A DNA stretch of 64,000 nt from Prorocentrum cordatum (lineage: Eukaryota; Sar; Dinophyceae; Prorocentrales; Prorocentraceae): contig CAUYUJ010014259.1 of the NCBI GenBank assembly GCA_963575745.1, positions 246,567-310,566 on the forward strand. Direction: 5' to 3'. Each line of letters opens with the position of its first letter. The first letter of the stretch is position 1. A program made the position numbers and the translations under genes. This document shows, one piece after another, positions 31,262-41,032 of the stretch. The notes under the pieces are model-generated. The model saw only the letters and a list, made by a program, of their open reading frames with translations. It did no database searches and had not been told where the DNA came from.

Positions 31262-31788
31262 GGACGGCCCCGGAGGTGCGGCCGCCGAGCCCCGCGGGCC
31301 CGCAGGGTCCGCCAGTGCACCCCGCGCCCGCGCTGCTCGGGCGCACGAGGAGCGGGCGGCGGCCAGCGGCGCAGGTCGACAAGCTGAAGGAGGTGGTGCC
31401 GGTGGCCGCCGAAGACGGGCAGGCCGCGGGCTTCGCCACGACTCGCGGAGCGCGTTCCACTGGCTGCTCGCACAGTGCTTGCTCGCAAACGTCCGAAGAG
31501 AGCACGTGCTCGCGTCGAGGTGGTGGATCGTGCAGCCACCGCGGCGGGTCCAGGCCATTTGCGAGGAGGTACTCTGCGGGTAGTGGAACGCGCTTGTCTA
31601 ATGACCCTCGACCAGCACTCTCCGCACCTTCCGCGCAGTAGGTGCCGCCGCGACGCGGCCGCGGCGGCCGCCGCGATCGCCGCCGTGGCCTCGGCGGTGG
31701 CCGCCGCTGCGGCCGCAGCGGCGGCCGCGGCAGGCAGCGCGGCACCTGCCGCGCGGAAGGCGCGGAAGGTGCAGGTCGAGGGTGAAGG
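31262..31788. other. Unassigned, very GC-rich
   Basis: Contains a GCGGCCGCC-type trinucleotide-like stretch at about 31650-31740. Several frames are open; none recognised. Confidence 0.35.
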
Positions 31789-32085
31789 AAACCCTGAGCA
31801 CTCTCCGAGACTCCAGACGCAGCTCTCCGACGATACGGTTTGTTGAGTCCTGTGCGCTCCTCCCCGATCCTGGCTTCTGGGGCCCGGCAGTTATCGGGCG
31901 TCGGGGCCCTGAAACCTGTAGCCGCAACTGGAACCTGGGGCCCTGAAACCTGGGAAAGAAACCCATGAGCACTTGCCGAGACTCCAGACGCAGATCTCCG
32001 ACGATTCGGGTTTGTTGAGTCTCTGCGCTCTTCCCCGGTAGTTCTCGGGCGTCGGGGCCCTGAAGCCTGGAGCCGCAACAAAAAC
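31789..32085 (+). repeat. Imperfect tandem duplication V (about 170 bp)
   Basis: GAGACTCCAGACGCAG, CTCTCCGACGAT, TTTGTTGAGT, CGGGCGTCGGGGCCCTGAA and GAGCCGCAAC-type blocks occur twice in the same order, from about 31792 and about 31965. Confidence 0.7.
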
Positions 32086-32114
32086 AAACTACAGTCGGGG
32101 CCCAGAAGAAGGAA

Positions 32115-32275
32115 CCCTTTTGGTTGGGGAGGGGCTCCGCGTTCCTTAAGTGTTTCACAGCTTGCCTCAGGTTTCCCTTCTGTTTTCGACAGGAAATCGA
32201 AGTTCAACTGATGGGAAAAAGGGGCCTCGTTCCTTATTTAGGGTTCCTTAGGTCAACGCCCCGACTGTAGCCCCC
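32115..32275 (+). repeat. Family G repeat, copy 1
   Basis: GGTTGGGGAGGGGCTCCG, GTGTTTCACAGCTTGCCT, GAAATCGAAGTTCAACT, GGGGCCTCGTTCCTTATT. An inverted copy lies at 51990-52150. Confidence 0.75.
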
Positions 32276-32334
32276 TGGAGGCGGTCGGGACCTCCTGCGG
32301 GGCCGCGGATGGACAGACAAGTCAGATCGGCGGA

Positions 32335-32600
32335 GGTTCGTCGGCGCTGTTTCGTGTACTGGCTTCGCCGATCGGCGCGGGCCCCCGCCCCCGCCTAGCC
32401 TAGCCCCCCAAAAAAGACCAGATCTCGGCTGCTTTGGGCGGTTGCTTCCGGCGGCGACTGGTCAGGGCCCCTCCCCCCCAGTCTGCCTGCGCGACTGGCA
32501 GGAGCAGATCGACTGAGCACCGGTCCAGGCCCAGACCCCCGCCCCTCTTCCCCCCCACCCTTCGGCCAAAGGTCAAAACCCAGAATCAGAAATTTTCCTT
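32335..32600 (+). repeat. Family T repeat, copy 2
   Basis: TTCGCCGATCGGCGCGGGCC, AGATCTCGGCTGCTTTGGGC, GACTGGTCAGGGCCCCTCCC, GCGCGACTGGCAGGAGC. Matches 44450-44600 in order. Confidence 0.6.
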
Positions 32601-32606
32601 CGGGTC

Positions 32607-32801
32607 GGCGGCGAGCGAGGGGGGAAGTGAGGAGGGGCGGGGCTTCTCAGAAGGCTTAGAAGTCCCCCGGCCTCCTGAGAAGGTTTCTCAGCCTTCCCGA
32701 AGACACGGGAAACCTCTCAGAGGGTGCGAGGGCTTCTGAGAAGCCCCGCCGCCTTCTGAGAAGGTCTTCTCCTTCTCACTTCCCCCCCCTCGCTCGCCGC
32801 C
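32607..32801. mobile_element. Family C inverted-repeat element, copy 2
   Basis: GGCGGCGAGCG at the left and CGCTCGCCGCC at the right are exact inverted ends. Inner GCTTCTCAGAAGG and CTTCTGAGAAGCC blocks pair across the centre; four or more TTCTGAGAAG motifs are present. Confidence 0.8.
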
Positions 32802-32932
32802 ACTAGCGAAGTGATCCTGTGGGAAGCGGGTCCGACGGGGTGCTCGACAGTGTTCGGGCTCACCGCCCCCCCGCCTTAAGAGCCCCCGTGGCCGGCGGGC
32901 GTCGCCAGGAAGCAAAAGGGCCCTGAGGTTCA

Positions 32933-33084
32933 GTCGGGCATGTCCCTCTAATTACCGGAGGAGAATTCAAGAATAGTGCAACAGTCTGGTGACGATTTCT
33001 CTGGCGCTTTTGACTGTGTCTGAATGTCTGTTGGTTAACGTTTATGTTTCTTCCGAGATCCGCCCGTAAGAGGACATGCCCGAC
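32933..33084. mobile_element. Family S element, copy 2
   Basis: Inverted ends GTCGGGCATGTCC and GGACATGCCCGAC are exact over 13 bp. AT-rich interior like copies 1 and 3. Confidence 0.8.
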
Positions 33085-33089
33085 CTCAC

Positions 33090-33575
33090 CCTGAGGGAAC
33101 CCGGTCCGCCAGCCAAGGCGCTAAAGTACAGAGCACACTGGGCTCAGGAGGGGCGCCCCAGTTCCCAGGCCAGTCCGTAGACCTTGGTGGGGCGGCCTGC
33201 AGTGGGGGCGCGCGTCGGGGGACCATACGTTCTTCGTCATGGTACCCTGGGTTTCTTCGCTCCGCGCGCTGCGCGGTGTTTTCCCGCGGACGTCAAAGAA
33301 GTTGCTACGTTCAGGGTGCTCCAGGTTCCCCCTCAGGTGCACCTCGCGCGCGGGGTTTCAGGTCTGGGTTTCTTGCGAGGGTTTTTCTTATGGCCGCGCC
33401 CGCGCTGTATCCGTGGCCAAGTCTCGCTGTGGCCAGAAAAGCCCCTTCGCCCCTTATTCAGTTCGCACGAGGACTGTCAGCGTTTCGGCTGTTTTCGGGC
33501 TCCTCCCCGGGACCGTCAACGAACTCGGCGCAGTCCCAATTAGGAATTAGGGATTTCTTTTTGTCCAAAGGATCT
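33090..33575. other. Unassigned stretch
   Basis: No gene recognised. TCCCCGGGACCGTCAACGAA near 33508 may be a remnant of family B. Confidence 0.35.
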
Positions 33576-33579
33576 CCAA

Positions 33580-33840
33580 GCAGTTAAAAGTAATGCTTGG
33601 CAGTACTTGACACTACTTGGCATTGCCTCGCGTCACTTGACATTGCTCGGCATTGCTTAGGCACCCAAGCGAGGAACCCGAGGAACCCCGAGAAGCACAA
33701 CCGAGGAACCCAAGTGAGAGACCTGAAGAACCAAAGCGAGGAACCCCGCGGAGCCCCGAGCAACGTCAAGAGGAACCCAAGGTCAAGGAACCAAGCAGCG
33801 CCGAACTAAATCTCGGACAATCGCCGCCGCACCCACCGGC
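33580..33840. repeat. Short degenerate repeats (TTGGCATTGC and GAGGAACCC)
   Basis: Positions 33595-33660 repeat CTTGACATTGCTCGGCATTG; positions 33665-33800 repeat GAGGAACCCAAG with period near 12-20. The wording resembles 62040-62110 (GGAATCCTGAGG). Confidence 0.6.
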
Positions 33841-33944
33841 TCCTCCACAAGCGAGGCAAGAACCCATTCGGCGAAGCACGCTGGAGACAAATACGACCCA
33901 GGATGCAGAGGTGGTCCTGGGGGAAGGCCCTGGGCCGGGGGAGA

Positions 33945-34020
33945 AGACAGGGTGGCGATGCCGTTTGCTCCCTCCAGGGGTGCGCTCTGACCAGACGCTC
34001 GAGGAGAGTCCAGCCCTCCC
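33945..34020 (-). repeat. Family J repeat, copy 4 (inverted)
   Basis: On the minus strand: GGGCTGGACTCTCCTCGAGC, GTCTGGTCAGAGCGCACCCC, AACGGCATCGCC. Confidence 0.5.
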
Positions 34021-34086
34021 CCGACGGGGGCTCTCCAGGACGGTCGGCGGCATTCCCTCCTCGGGGACTGGGGCCCGTATAGGATT

Positions 34087-34254
34087 GGCGGCGCGCACGG
34101 GGGGAGGGGAGGGGGGGAAGGCATCTTAGAAGGAGGCTGCTTCTTAGAAGGCGAAGGCCTTACAGATCTGGACAAGGCTGGCCCCTTCTAATATGGAGCA
34201 GCCTCTTTCTATGAAGCTTTTCCCCCCTCCCCCTACCCCCGTGTGCGCGCCGCC
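34087..34254. mobile_element. Family C inverted-repeat element, copy 3
   Basis: GGCGGCGCGCAC at the left, GTGTGCGCGCCGCC at the right; interior CATCTTAGAAGGAGGCTGCT and CTTCTTAGAAGGCG. Confidence 0.75.
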
Positions 34255-34259
34255 AACAG

Positions 34260-34660
34260 GACCCGTTTCTCCCCCAGCACCAGGCTATTTCATGCCATGA
34301 GGGCTCGATACGTGAACCAAACCTCGGGGTCGGTTTGGGATGTCGCCGCGACGATCGCGGCGGTCACATCGGGACAGGGAGTTTGCCAAGGAGTGCCATG
34401 CAACAGTGGTTCATCATTACAAGCGACAGAGAACTGGCCATACAATGCAGGATGCTGATGAAGAATTTGCCGGGGGTCGTGTTCCCAGGGCGCCCGATGA
34501 GGAGAACGGGCCCCCGGCTGGGAGGTTGCTTTTCGATCGTTCCCCCCCGCCGTCGCCGGGCGCGCGCCCGGACGGTCGACGGGCCGGGCGGAGCCGAAGC
34601 GAAGCGGAGGCCGAGGATTCGGAAGCTATGCTGCGAATCGTCCCCCCCGCTTCCTTCGAT
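34260..34660. other. Unassigned stretch
   Basis: Open in more than one frame but without a recognisable protein. Leads into the hairpin at 34662. Confidence 0.35.
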
Positions 34661-34661
34661 G

Positions 34662-34719
34662 ATCCATCGCCATCCTGCAGCTTGCCCAAGGATGGGCAAG
34701 CTGCAGGATGGCGATGGAT
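34662..34719. repeat. Perfect 27-bp hairpin with AGGA loop
   Basis: Left arm 34662-34688 (starts ATCCATCGCCATCCTGCAGC) and right arm 34693-34719 are exact complements separated by four bases. It could act as a transcript hairpin or be a product of fold-back synthesis. Confidence 0.95.
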
Positions 34720-34837
34720 AATCGACATTGCTTTCACGCGGGGTCAAGAGGGGCGCGGAGAAGTCGCGGGCCAGACGGCTCCTGTATGACGATCGCTGAC
34801 TCTATGTGGTCAGCCCTCGATCGTCGTGGGGGAAAAA

Positions 34838-34870
34838 AAAGCACGACGACGACGACGACGCCGACGACGC

Positions 34871-34942
<72 letters not shown>
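34838..34942. repeat. GAC/CGA trinucleotide array
   Basis: About 105 bp of nearly pure (GAC)n with a few GCC variants at its start. Confidence 0.95.
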
Positions 34943-34943
<1 letters not shown>

Positions 34944-35101
34944 GTCCTCCCAGCCCACGGGCGGCGAGGCGGGCCGCCCCTGCGGCGCCGCGGCGCCCGA
35001 GGGGCACGGCGGCGAGGACTTCTGCCCCGGCCTCGTCGTCCCCGAGGGCCTCGAGTGCGAGCTGGAGGTGCCGGTGGCGGGAAAGAGGGGGGTGATGACT
35101 A

Positions 35102-35234
35102 GGGGGGGGTGGATTTCATGGCGCGGGCCATGATTTTTCCCCAGATTTCATGGCGCCTCTTCTTATTTCATTACGTCCCAGGCCCCCCCGCTGGGCCGCG
35201 CACATGCCGCCGGTCATGATTTGCACCCCCCCCT
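35102..35234 (+). mobile_element. Family F element, copy 2
   Basis: Ends GGGGGGGGTGGATTTCATG and CATGATTTGCACCCCCCCC are near-exact inverted repeats. Inner CATGGCGCGGGCCATG palindrome, and GCCGCGCACATGCCG towards the right. Confidence 0.8.
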
Positions 35235-35439
35235 CTTGGACACCCCCCTCTTGGCCGCTCCCGAGAGGTGCCGGTGGCGGCGGCGGGCGTGCCCTTCGCC
35301 ATCTCGGGCGGGTGGTACACTGGGGGGAGGGGGGGCGGCAGGGGCCCTGAGATCCTGGCGATGCCTTGCGATGTTCCAACCAACTTTGGCCTTGATAATT
35401 CCGAGCACCAAGGAAGTAAGCACCGAAACTCGAAGGTTT

Positions 35440-35530
35440 TCCACGTGCGGGGTCCCTGGGAGGCGATACTCGTTCGACACCATTTGGATCCTTTTCCTGG
35501 GTGCTCGAAATTGTTGCTGGGATGTGGCCC
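35440..35530 (+). repeat. Family O repeat, copy 2
   Basis: CCCTGGGAGGCGATACTCGT and CCTGGGTGCTCGAAATTG shared with 1965-2030. Confidence 0.6.
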
Positions 35531-35905
35531 GCAAGCGTTGATAACAACAGAAACGTTGCAATTGTTTCGCACCGGGCGTTTTCGCTCCATGCCGGGCCCC
35601 AGGACCCTCACAGATCGCTCCGGCTCGAAAAGTGACGCCGAAAGATGGGGTCCAGGGCTCCAGTCGCGATTTTCTGCGAGGTTGCAATTGTTTCTGCAAC
35701 GGCGGATCTCAGGGGGGGGGGGGGCGAGGAAAAGGCCCCATAGAAAGGCGCCTTTTTGGGGCCCCTGTCTTGGCTCCTGCGGGCTGCAAAAGGAGCCCCG
35801 AGGGGCCCTTTCGGGGCCCTGTCCTTCTTCCCCCCCATGCAGGTCAGCCCCCTGGCCCTGACCCTCCAGGGCGCTGCACAAGAGAACCCTCCAGACTTCG
35901 GGCCT
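35531..35905. other. Unassigned stretch
   Basis: TGCAATTGTTTC occurs twice (near 35556 and 35684), flanking about 115 bp, which suggests a local rearrangement. No gene recognised. Confidence 0.4.
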
Positions 35906-35909
35906 GAGT

Positions 35910-35995
35910 GGACTGCCCCCCAACAAAACCTCGACAGGGATCCAGAGGTCGAGGTCCTGGTGCTGTTTTTTGTTCGGCCCCCCCGGGAAGGTTAG
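35910..35995 (+). repeat. Family P repeat, copy 2
   Basis: CCTCGACAGGGATCCAGAGG, then GTCGAGGTCCTGGTGCTGTT and TTTTG. Matches 1405-1460. Confidence 0.6.
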
Positions 35996-35999
35996 GGAA

Positions 36000-36430
36000 C
36001 CACCCGCCCGACCTTCACCAGCCCCGAAGGCCAGGGCGTGCTGGAGGTGCGCCCCGCGCAGCCGGCGGGCGCCGGCGGGCGGGGCGCCGGGGGCTTCGTG
36101 CTCCTCGAGGGCGACAGAGAGGTGGCGAGGTGCTGGGGGTAAGCGTCAGTCTGGGCCTCCCCTCGTTCTGTGATGTCCAGCCTCGAGCCAGAGGCCTCGG
36201 GGTCGGTTTGGGGGCCGCCGCGGCGGTCGCGGCGGCCACGAATCGGGACAAGAGTTTGGTCCTGGAGCGGCATTCCCTTTCCCAGCCCTCCCTCCCACCC
36301 GCCGCTCTGCGATGCAGGCGATGTAGTGACAGAGAGTTGTCAACTCATGTCCAACATGGGCAATCATGTCATTGTGTCTTGGTTAGGGGTCGGTTATCAC
36401 GCAACCATCCCAGATGTGGTCGGAGCAGAT
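36000..36430. other. Unassigned stretch
   Basis: Very GC-rich to about 36120. GGCCTCGGGGTCGGTTTGGG near 36195 resembles CCTCGGGGTCGGTTTGGG near 34322, a shared block of about 18 bp. No gene recognised. Confidence 0.35.
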
Positions 36431-36439
36431 CGGGTCGGA

Positions 36440-36580
36440 GGATTCCGCCGCATTGTCGATGCATCGGCGACGCGGCTCGATGTGGAGCCCGATGTTCTCT
36501 ACGCTGGCGTCTCCGATGCATCGCCGACGTCGCTGGTGCATCGCCTATGTATCGCCGATGCATCGGCAAGGCGTGGCGAT
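36440..36580. repeat. Cluster of GATGCATCGGCGA palindromic motifs
   Basis: Four variants of TCGATGCATCGGCGA or CCGATGCATCGCCGA within 140 bp. A related ATGCATCGCCGATG lies at 37140-37155 in the family E copy. Confidence 0.6.
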
Positions 36581-36714
36581 CCTCCGCCTCAATTTGCTCG
36601 GACCCTACTTTAGTTTGAGGGGGATCATCTTGGGTTTGTCTGACCATCGTTCTTTAATCCCCTGGCGTTACCAGGCGTGAGGGCGGGGGCCAGTCGAGTC
36701 ACGATTCGTCCCCG

Positions 36715-36757
36715 CGCCGTCTGGGAAGATTCCAGATGTGCTCATTCCCAGACGGCG
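36715..36757. repeat. Hairpin, 13-bp arms
   Basis: CGCCGTCTGGGAA (36715-36727) and TTCCCAGACGGCG (36745-36757) are exact complements. Outer CGATTCG/CGAATCG and TCACG/CGTGA extend the pairing. Confidence 0.8.
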
Positions 36758-36867
36758 GCGGCGCGAATCGCGACGTGAACGGAGGGGGGGAGAGGCCCGT
36801 CACGGCCGTTTTTCATTGATAAAGAGTTGGTTATGTTGGGGCAGAGAAGATGCTGTTTTTTTCAAGC

Positions 36868-37185
36868 TTTCGTTTGTGGGCAGTTTTCCAACCTCGGGAT
36901 GATCTCCAGCAGCTACGTCTCGCCGAGAACGCTCGAAGGTGCCCTGATAGTCCCGAACGGCCGCCGGGGAGACGAGTTACGACCCGAAAGCCAGAGGGCA
37001 ACATCATTAGGGAGGATGGGCTCAGGGGGGCATCATCAAAACACAATCGCCACTCTATCGCGAACAGAGGCCCGATGGACCACCCCGCCCAGGAGCGTGC
37101 GGATTCGCTATCGAGGGCCCCATCGCCGTTGTGTCGGCGATGCATCGCCGATGCCAGGTCGATGTTCCCCCCTCCCCGAGCCGGT
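36868..37185 (+). repeat. Family E repeat, copy 6 (long, array-free)
   Basis: CCAACCTCGGGATGATCTCC, AGCAGCTACGTCTCGCCGAG, GGTGCCCTGATAGTCCCGAA, CGGCCGCCGGGGAGACGAG, then the downstream part with GACCACCCCGCCCAGGAGCG and GATGCATCGCCGATGCC. No trinucleotide array. This is the reference for an uninterrupted element. Confidence 0.7.
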
Positions 37186-37406
37186 CACCCCAACCGTGCA
37201 GAGGTGCGTGGCGGGCGACGGTGAGTTTCGACTGCTCACCGCGGCGGGGGACAGCTATGCCTTCCTCGCCCAGGCCCGCCGGCAGACTGCCGCTTGCGAC
37301 CGGCGCTTCCTGCTCACCACGAAGACGGGTGCTCGCTGGGAGTTTGCGGGCTCGTTCGGCGACCACGCGGTGGACGTCACCGACATCCGAGGAAGCAAGA
37401 AGAGCA

Positions 37407-37524
37407 CATCCATAAGCGTCCGGAGCTCCGCGCGGATTCCTTGCATCTGCGCTGAGTGCGGAGCGCGCCAGGGCCCAGTGCCGATCCGAGAGATCCCCGC
37501 GGAGAGCTCCGACTGTCCATGCGT
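37407..37524. mobile_element. Family A hairpin element, copy 4 (shortened)
   Basis: GTCCGGAGCTCCGCGCGGAT at the left against ATCCCCGCGGAGAGCTCCGA at the right. The centre keeps GGAGCGCGCCAGGGCCCAGT, half of the usual palindrome. Confidence 0.65.
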
Positions 37525-37539
37525 GTGCCGTCTCTTTCT

Positions 37540-38000
37540 TCCTCTTACGTCAAGACCAGCGCCGCGGGCCTCGAGGTCCGCAGCGCGGTGGCCAACACCG
37601 AGCTCTACAGGGCCAGCCACGACGGCGGCCGCCAGCGGTACCGGGTCCGAGTTGGCCCCCGGAGCGACGTGGGCCTCGTGCTGTGTGGCCTCCTCTGCGT
37701 TGACCACCTTGCGAGGCAGTGACCCCCAGCCACACCATGCCGCCACCGCCTAGTCGGGCGAAGAGAGCTATGCACCCACACGCACACCACTCACACACCG
37801 ATCCTGTCCAGGCCCATCCTGGGCTCAGGTCGGGGAAACGTAAGACTCGAGTGCGCTGGAGCTTGGGTTTGCCGATTCTTTTTGACGAGCGAGTCCTGGA
37901 GTTTGACGGTCAAGTGTTCGTGGGACGTTTGCAGCGGGAGTTCGCGTCAAGTTTCAGACTGGGTCTCGTTATATTCACGATGGCCCCGTCAGGCCACCCC
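37540..38000. other. Unassigned stretch
   Basis: GC-rich at first, then ACACACGCACACCACTCACAC near 37780. No gene recognised. Confidence 0.35.
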
Positions 38001-38036
38001 GAGTCCCCCGAACCCACGTCGCACGTCTCCCCGATC

Positions 38037-38090
38037 AGGATCGGTGCATATGCCTCCCTGGCCAAGCCAGGAGGGCGTATGCACCGATCC
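38037..38090. repeat. Family L hairpin, best copy
   Basis: GGATCGGTGCATATGCC at the left and GGCGTATGCACCGATCC at the right enclose TCCCTGGCCAAGCCAGGAGG. Nearly every base of 54 can pair. Confidence 0.85.
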
Positions 38091-38332
38091 TGGGCTCAGC
38101 AGGGTCCTGGCCAGGCTCGTTGTATGCACATCGCTCTCTTTCCTCGTCCCTGAGACGTGCCTGTGAGCCCGGCGGGCAAGTGGGCAGAGCTGGGCGGGCG
38201 GCTGGCCTGTTCTGGAAGAAGCAACTCCTGTGAGGTCAAAGTCAGCTCTGGCGCTGGCACATCCGTGGTCGATAGCAGGCCCGATCAAGCAGGGTCCCGC
38301 CAAGTACCCTTTTACCCCGCCCAGTCTCAGGA

Positions 38333-38445
38333 GGGGAAAACACACAGACACAATTAATCGTCGATTCCCCAGAAAATATAGGAAAATATGGGAAGTGAGG
38401 GGGAGGACAAAAAAAAACCCAAAAATATGAAATTAGCCTGGCGAA
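38333..38445 (+). mobile_element. Family D element, copy 2, left part
   Basis: AACACACAGACACAATTAAT, CGTCGATTCCCCAGAAAATA, GGAAAATATGGGAAGTG: the start of a D element, lost before its right end. The satellite begins within 50 bp. Confidence 0.7.
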
Positions 38446-38479
38446 GGACTCAACCATATGCAGTTGTGAATGCCGCAAT

Positions 38480-40425
38480 TGTGCTTGGTGGTGGCGGACG
38501 CATGCGGGCGGTGCCACTGGGACCTTCGGGGGAGCTCCCTATGGGGCCACGAAGCGCTGTACTGGGTGGGTGAGACGCGGTCAGCAAGGGCTGTGCTGCG
38601 TGGTGGCGGACGCATGCGAGCGGTGCCACTGGGACCTTCGGTGGAGCTCCCTATGGGGCCACGAAACGCTGTACTGGGTGGGTGAAACGCAGGCAGGGAG
38701 CAAGGGCTGCGCAGGGTGGTGGCGGACGCATGCGGGCGGTGCCGCTGGGACCTTTGGTGGAGCTCCCTATAGGGCTACGAAGCGCTGTTCTGGGTGGGTG
38801 AAGCGCAGGGAACAAGGGCTGTGCTGGGTGGTGGCGGACGCAAGCGGGCAGTGCCACTGGGACCTTTGGTGGAGCCCCCTATGGGGCCACGAAACGTGCG
38901 AGGGGTGTGCCAGAATGGGGTGTGGAACCGCATGCCAGCGCAGCCACTGGGGCCTTCGGTGGAGCTCCCTATGGAGCCACGAAACGTGTGAGGGGTGTGC
39001 CGAAATGGGGGGTGGAACCGCATGCGAGCGCAGCCACTGCGGCGTTCGGTGGAGCTCCCTATGGGGCCACGAGACGTGTGAAGGGCGTGCCGAAAAAGGG
39101 GGTGGAACCGCATGCGAGCGCAGCCACTGGGGCCTTCGGTGGAGCTCTCTATGGGGCCACGAACCGTGTGAGGGGTGTGCCGAAATGGGGGGGGACCACA
39201 TGCGAGCGCAGCCACTGGGGCTTCGGTGGAGCTCCCCATGGAGCCACCCACGAAGCGTGTGAGGGGTGTGCCGAAATTGGGGTGGAACCGCATGCGAGCG
39301 CAACCACTGGATGGACCCACGAAGCGTGGAGGGGTGTGCCAGAATGGGGGTGGAACCGCATGCGGGCGCAGCCACTGGGGCCTTCGGTGGAGCTCCCTAT
39401 GGGGCCACGAACGTGTGAGGGGTGTGCCAGAATGGGGGGTGGAACCGCATGCGGGCGCAGCCATTGGGGCCTTCGGTGGAGCTCCCTATGGGGCCACGAA
39501 ACGTGTGAGGGGTGTGCCAGAGCTGGGGGGTGGAACCGCCATGCGGGCGCAGCCACTGGGGCCTTCGGTGGAGCTCCCTATGGGGCCACGAAACGTGTGA
39601 GGGGTGTGCCAGAATGGGGGGTGGAACCGCATGCGGGCGCAGCCATGGGGCCTTCGGTGGAGCTCCCTATGGGGCCACGAAACGTGTGAGGGGTGTGCCA
39701 GAATGGGGGGTGGAACCGCATGCGGGCGCAGCCACTGGGGCCTTCGGTGGAGCTCCCTATGGGGCCACGAAACGTGTGAGGGGTGTGCCAGAATGGGGGG
39801 TGGAACCGCATGCGGGCGCAGCCACTGGGGCCTTCGGTGGAGCTCCCTATGGGGCCACGAAACGTGTGAGGGGTGTGCCAGAATGGGGGGTGGAACCGCA
39901 TGCGGGCGCAGCCACTGGGGCCTTCGGTGGAGCTCCCTATGGGGCCACGAAACGTGAGGGGTGTGCCAGAATGGGGGGTGGAACCGCATGCGGGCGCAGC
40001 CACTGGGGCCTTCGGTGGAGCTCCCTATGGGGCCACGAAACGTGTGAGGGGTGTGCCAGAATGGGGGGTGGAACCGCATGCGGGCGCAGCCACTGGGGCC
40101 TTCGGTGGAGCTCCCTATGGGGCCACGAAACGTGTGAGGGGTGTGCCAGAATGGGGGGTGGAACCGCATGCGGGCGCAGCCACTGGGGCCTTCGGTGGAG
40201 CTCCCTATGGGGCCACGAAACGTGTGAGGGGTGTGCCAGAATGGGGGGTGGAACCGCATGCGGGCGCAGCCACTGGGGCCTTCGGTGGAGCTCCCTATGG
40301 GGCCACGAAACGTGTGAGGGGTGTGCCAGAATGGGGGGTGGAACCGCATGCGGGCGCAGCCACTGGGGCCTTCGGTGGAGCTCCCTATGGGGCCACGAAA
40401 CGTGTGAGGGGCGTGCCAGAATGGG
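38480..40425. repeat. Tandem array, 112-116 bp units grading into 90-bp units
   Basis: The first units (GTGGCGGACGCATGCGGGCG at 38491, 38603, 38719, 38831) are 112-116 bp. From about 38895 the unit is 90 bp (AAACGTGTGAGGGGTGTGCC onward), about 17 copies. Left units differ at many positions; units from about 39,690 to 40,400 are almost identical. Because 90 is a multiple of three, frames stay open on both strands (for example VEPHAGAATGAFGGAPYGAT on plus); no frame is favoured, so I do not call a protein. Confidence 0.97.
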
Positions 40426-40429
40426 AGAA

Positions 40430-40540
40430 TGGGTGTGGGAGGGGAAGGAGGACCCAACACCACAGAATGGTTGGGAAATATGGGGAGTCTTTTTATTTGT
40501 GTGTATTTATTTGTGTGTCCTGGGGCCCCTTTACAGTCGG
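40430..40540 (+). mobile_element. Family D element, copy 2, right part
   Basis: GGGAAATATGGGGAGTCTTT, TTATTTGTGTGTATTTATTT, GTGTGTCCTGGGGCCCC: the end of a D element, matching 62960-63006. With 38333-38445 it brackets the tandem array. Confidence 0.7.
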
Positions 40541-40745
40541 GCTTCATCCTGGGCCTAATCCGGGCCAGTTCGGCTTCATGTAGCGCCCTGGTCTGGCACA
40601 TTGCCGCATGAGTTGCTGCAGGCGTGCACCCATGCGTGGCTGTTGCGCCATCCGTAGCCGCCGAGGCTCGAACCTAGAAGCCATCCGACCTCATCTAGGG
40701 CCAGGCAGGGGAACAAAACACTGCGCAATCACAGCTCGAGAGCTC
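40541..40745. other. Unassigned stretch
   Basis: Nothing recognised. CCGTAGCCGCCGAGGCTCGAA near 40650 is only a distant look-alike of a spliced leader. Confidence 0.35.
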
Positions 40746-40749
40746 TGAG

Positions 40750-40980
40750 GTTTCATTGCCGTCTACCTTGAGCCGCCTTGGAGGCCATCTTGGAGCAGAG
40801 GAGGCCCTCTTGTAGCCATCTTGGACGCCAGGACACTCCGCTGCCCGCCCCCCCCCGAAAAAAACACCTGGGGGGAGGGGGGGGGCACCCCTCCCCGAAG
40901 GGAAGAGGGCTTCTGGAAGAGGAGAGAAAGCACTCGCTAGACCTCCTCAGCCCGAAGGGCCGGGGGAACTGCGCCACCAC
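40750..40980 (+). repeat. Family H fragment plus family I block
   Basis: GAGGCCATCTTGGAGCAGAG and TTGTAGCCATCTTGGACGCC, then CACCCCTCCCCGAAGGGAAG, GGAAGAGGAGAGAAAGC and GACCTCCTCAGCCCGAAGGG. Confidence 0.65.
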
Positions 40981-41032
40981 AGCTTGAGAGCTCTTCGGTT
41001 TCATCGCTCGTTCCCAGAGCCCCGAATCATCA

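Noticed and set aside
38480-40425. CRISPR-like array
   Set aside because: Units are directly adjacent with no unique spacers and the setting is eukaryotic.
38570-40601. Frames of 230-371 codons with 30-residue repeats across the 90-bp array
   Set aside because: Open on both strands and in more than one frame because 90 is a multiple of three; no codon bias or start signal favours one.
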